In this document: positions 62,901 through 64,000 of the stretch, one piece after another | How positions within the stretch are numbered: the first letter of the stretch is position 1 | Layout: the number at the start of each line of letters is the position of its first letter | Source of the DNA: Arcuatula senhousia | Taxonomy: Eukaryota; Mollusca; Bivalvia; Mytilida; Mytilidae | Length of the DNA: 64,000 nucleotides | Assembly (NCBI GenBank): GCA_963971305.1 | Contig: CAXARO010000293.1 | Location: 80,138 to 144,137 of the forward strand | Reading direction: 5' to 3' | The notes under the pieces: generated by a model | The model's database searches: none | What the model saw: the letters and a program-made list of their open reading frames with translations, nothing else | Told to the model about the DNA's origin: nothing | Position numbers and translations under genes: made by a program

Positions 62901-64000
62901 TTCTTCTGATTATTATTATTATTAGTATTTTCTTCCGCCACAAATTTTACTTTTTTGTTTCGCGACATATCATTTCAATACGTAAGGTAGTATACCGGTC
63001 ATGAAAAACCAATTTAAAAATGAGTCCGCTTAGGGAAACTATTTTTATTTACGCAGTTATCTCCCCTAAAAAATTAAAGCATGTGTCGCATCTCCTCTTA
63101 AACTACAATAAAAACACAAAAATTAAAGCATGCAATGTAATAAGGAACTAATAAAGAGGTGAATAGGACAATTTCATAAATTTCAGACTACTTCCTGGTG
63201 AAAAATTAAGAGGCGAAAAGTGTCGCGACATAATAAATTGCTCAAAAATGCAATTTTGAGCTTAACTACATATTATGATCTATTTTTTTTCATAAATTTC
63301 CATATTTGAGTCAGGTTTTTTTAGTGCTAAACAGTTGTCTAATGTCTATTCTACCTATTTGACCCAAAAATGACAAAAAAAATGCAGAACTATTAGACGC
63401 GATTGGATTTTAAGAAATTTACACCGGTCTTTGGTACAGAGTAACCGTATGACCTTGACTGACTTTTCAAGGTCAAATCAACTTAATGACACTATTCCAA
63501 CACATTTAAACCATTTAAGGGTCTCAGATATAAAAAATGAAAAAAATGAAAATTTATCCCCCCTTTTTCCCAAAAATGTGAAATTTGACATTTTTGCACT
63601 AAAAGTGGTCAAAACATGTTAAATGTACTACTTTTAATCATATTTAGTCAAAATCAGATGAAAAAATGTTGACCGGTTCTTATTAAGGTCTTTCACGACT
63701 ACGGTCGTAAAGACCTTCTAGCAATTCTTCTGATTATTATTATTATTATTATTTTCTTCCGCCACAAATTTTTACTTTTTTGTTTCGCGACATATCATTT
63801 CAATACGTAAGGTAGTATACCGGTCATGAAAAACCAATTTAAAAAATGAGTCCGCTTAGGGAAACTATTTTTATTTACGCAGTTATCTCCCCTAAAAAAT
63901 TAAAGCATGTGTCGCATCTCCTCTTAAACTACAATAAAAACACAAAAATTAAAGCATGCAATGTAATAAGGAACTAATAAAGAGGTGAATAGGACAATTT
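56934..64000 (+). repeat. Satellite array B2, noisy part with dense private indels
   Basis: The same 822-bp unit continues, but anchor spacing becomes irregular: anchors at 57661, 58484, 59303, 60125, 60951, 61772, 62607 and 63431 give spacings from 819 to 835. Each unit has its own single-base gains and losses, mostly in homopolymers (for example one A lost near 56934, an extra T near 57120, a three-base gain near 57390, an eight-base gain near 62180). The last unit is cut by the window end. Frames extended to 80-83 codons here come from these indels. Confidence 0.95.

Noticed and set aside
17983..63622. Repeated 63-codon plus-strand frame in each 822-bp unit
   Set aside because: It starts at TTG; the first ATG leaves 57 codons. 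The same 57-codon frame is open in the 939-bp units, but nearly all A/B differences within it change the amino acid (for example AAT/TAT, CCA/TCA, AAC/ACC, TTT/ATT), and unit C has a premature TAA. That pattern is not protein-level selection. The stretch is conserved as DNA.
1..64000. CRISPR array
   Set aside because: Direct repeats here are long identical satellite units with no short repeat/unique spacer alternation, and the DNA is eukaryotic in character.
1..64000. CENP-B box or other known centromere motif
   Set aside because: I looked for the TTCG....A..CGGG pattern in both satellite units and did not see it. Long homogeneous arrays alone do not show a centromere.

Overview
This 64 kb window is eukaryotic satellite and transposon-derived DNA. 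I find no convincing protein-coding gene, rRNA, tRNA or CRISPR array on either strand. The DNA is very AT-rich and carries no bacterial gene signals. The repeats contain AGTTATCTCCCC-type boxes, AGGTCA hexamers and modules of the form hairpin plus (ATT)n. From memory these resemble interspersed repeats of molluscs, bivalves in particular, so a bivalve or other lophotrochozoan genome is my best guess, held loosely.

Layout. (1) 1-11698: array A, a 939-bp satellite, about 12.5 head-to-tail copies, almost base-perfect, open at the left window edge and broken in mid-unit on the right. (2) 11699-17466: a non-satellite island. It holds a diverged direct duplication (D1 at 11958-12810, D2 at 15166-16970), with an eight-copy 294/295-bp satellite between the two copies. 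D2 is longer because of two insertions: a 425-bp MITE-like inverted-repeat element (15711-16135), and a GC-rich-headed element (about 16322-16823) whose tail is an inverted, diverged copy of the 295-bp satellite unit. (3) 17467-41306: array B1, exactly 29 copies of an 822-bp satellite. (4) 41307-43987: single copies of two related units, C and D, with a cluster of tandem 33-nt hairpins between them. (5) 43988-64000: array B2, the same 822-bp satellite, 24 anchors and open at the right edge. From about 56934 to the end, B2 carries dense private indels typical of unpolished long-read consensus.

A, B, C and D are one modular family, all in the same orientation. Each unit begins after an (ATT)n tract with a TTTTC(A)TCCGCC-like start and ends with a strong hairpin, about 20 nt, and another (ATT)n. 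A, B and C share a conserved 3' third with three inverted repeats. D shares only the 5' half. Two classes of terminal hairpin change sequence while keeping pairing, which is the most interesting signal here: the structure, not the sequence, appears to be what is kept. The layout recalls Helitron/Helentron-like (HINE, 'pearl') elements that amplify as head-to-tail arrays, but no Rep/helicase gene is present, so that is a hypothesis.

The 57-63 codon open frames that recur in each 822-bp unit, and the 69-codon frames in the 295-bp units, are by-products of repetition and not genes.
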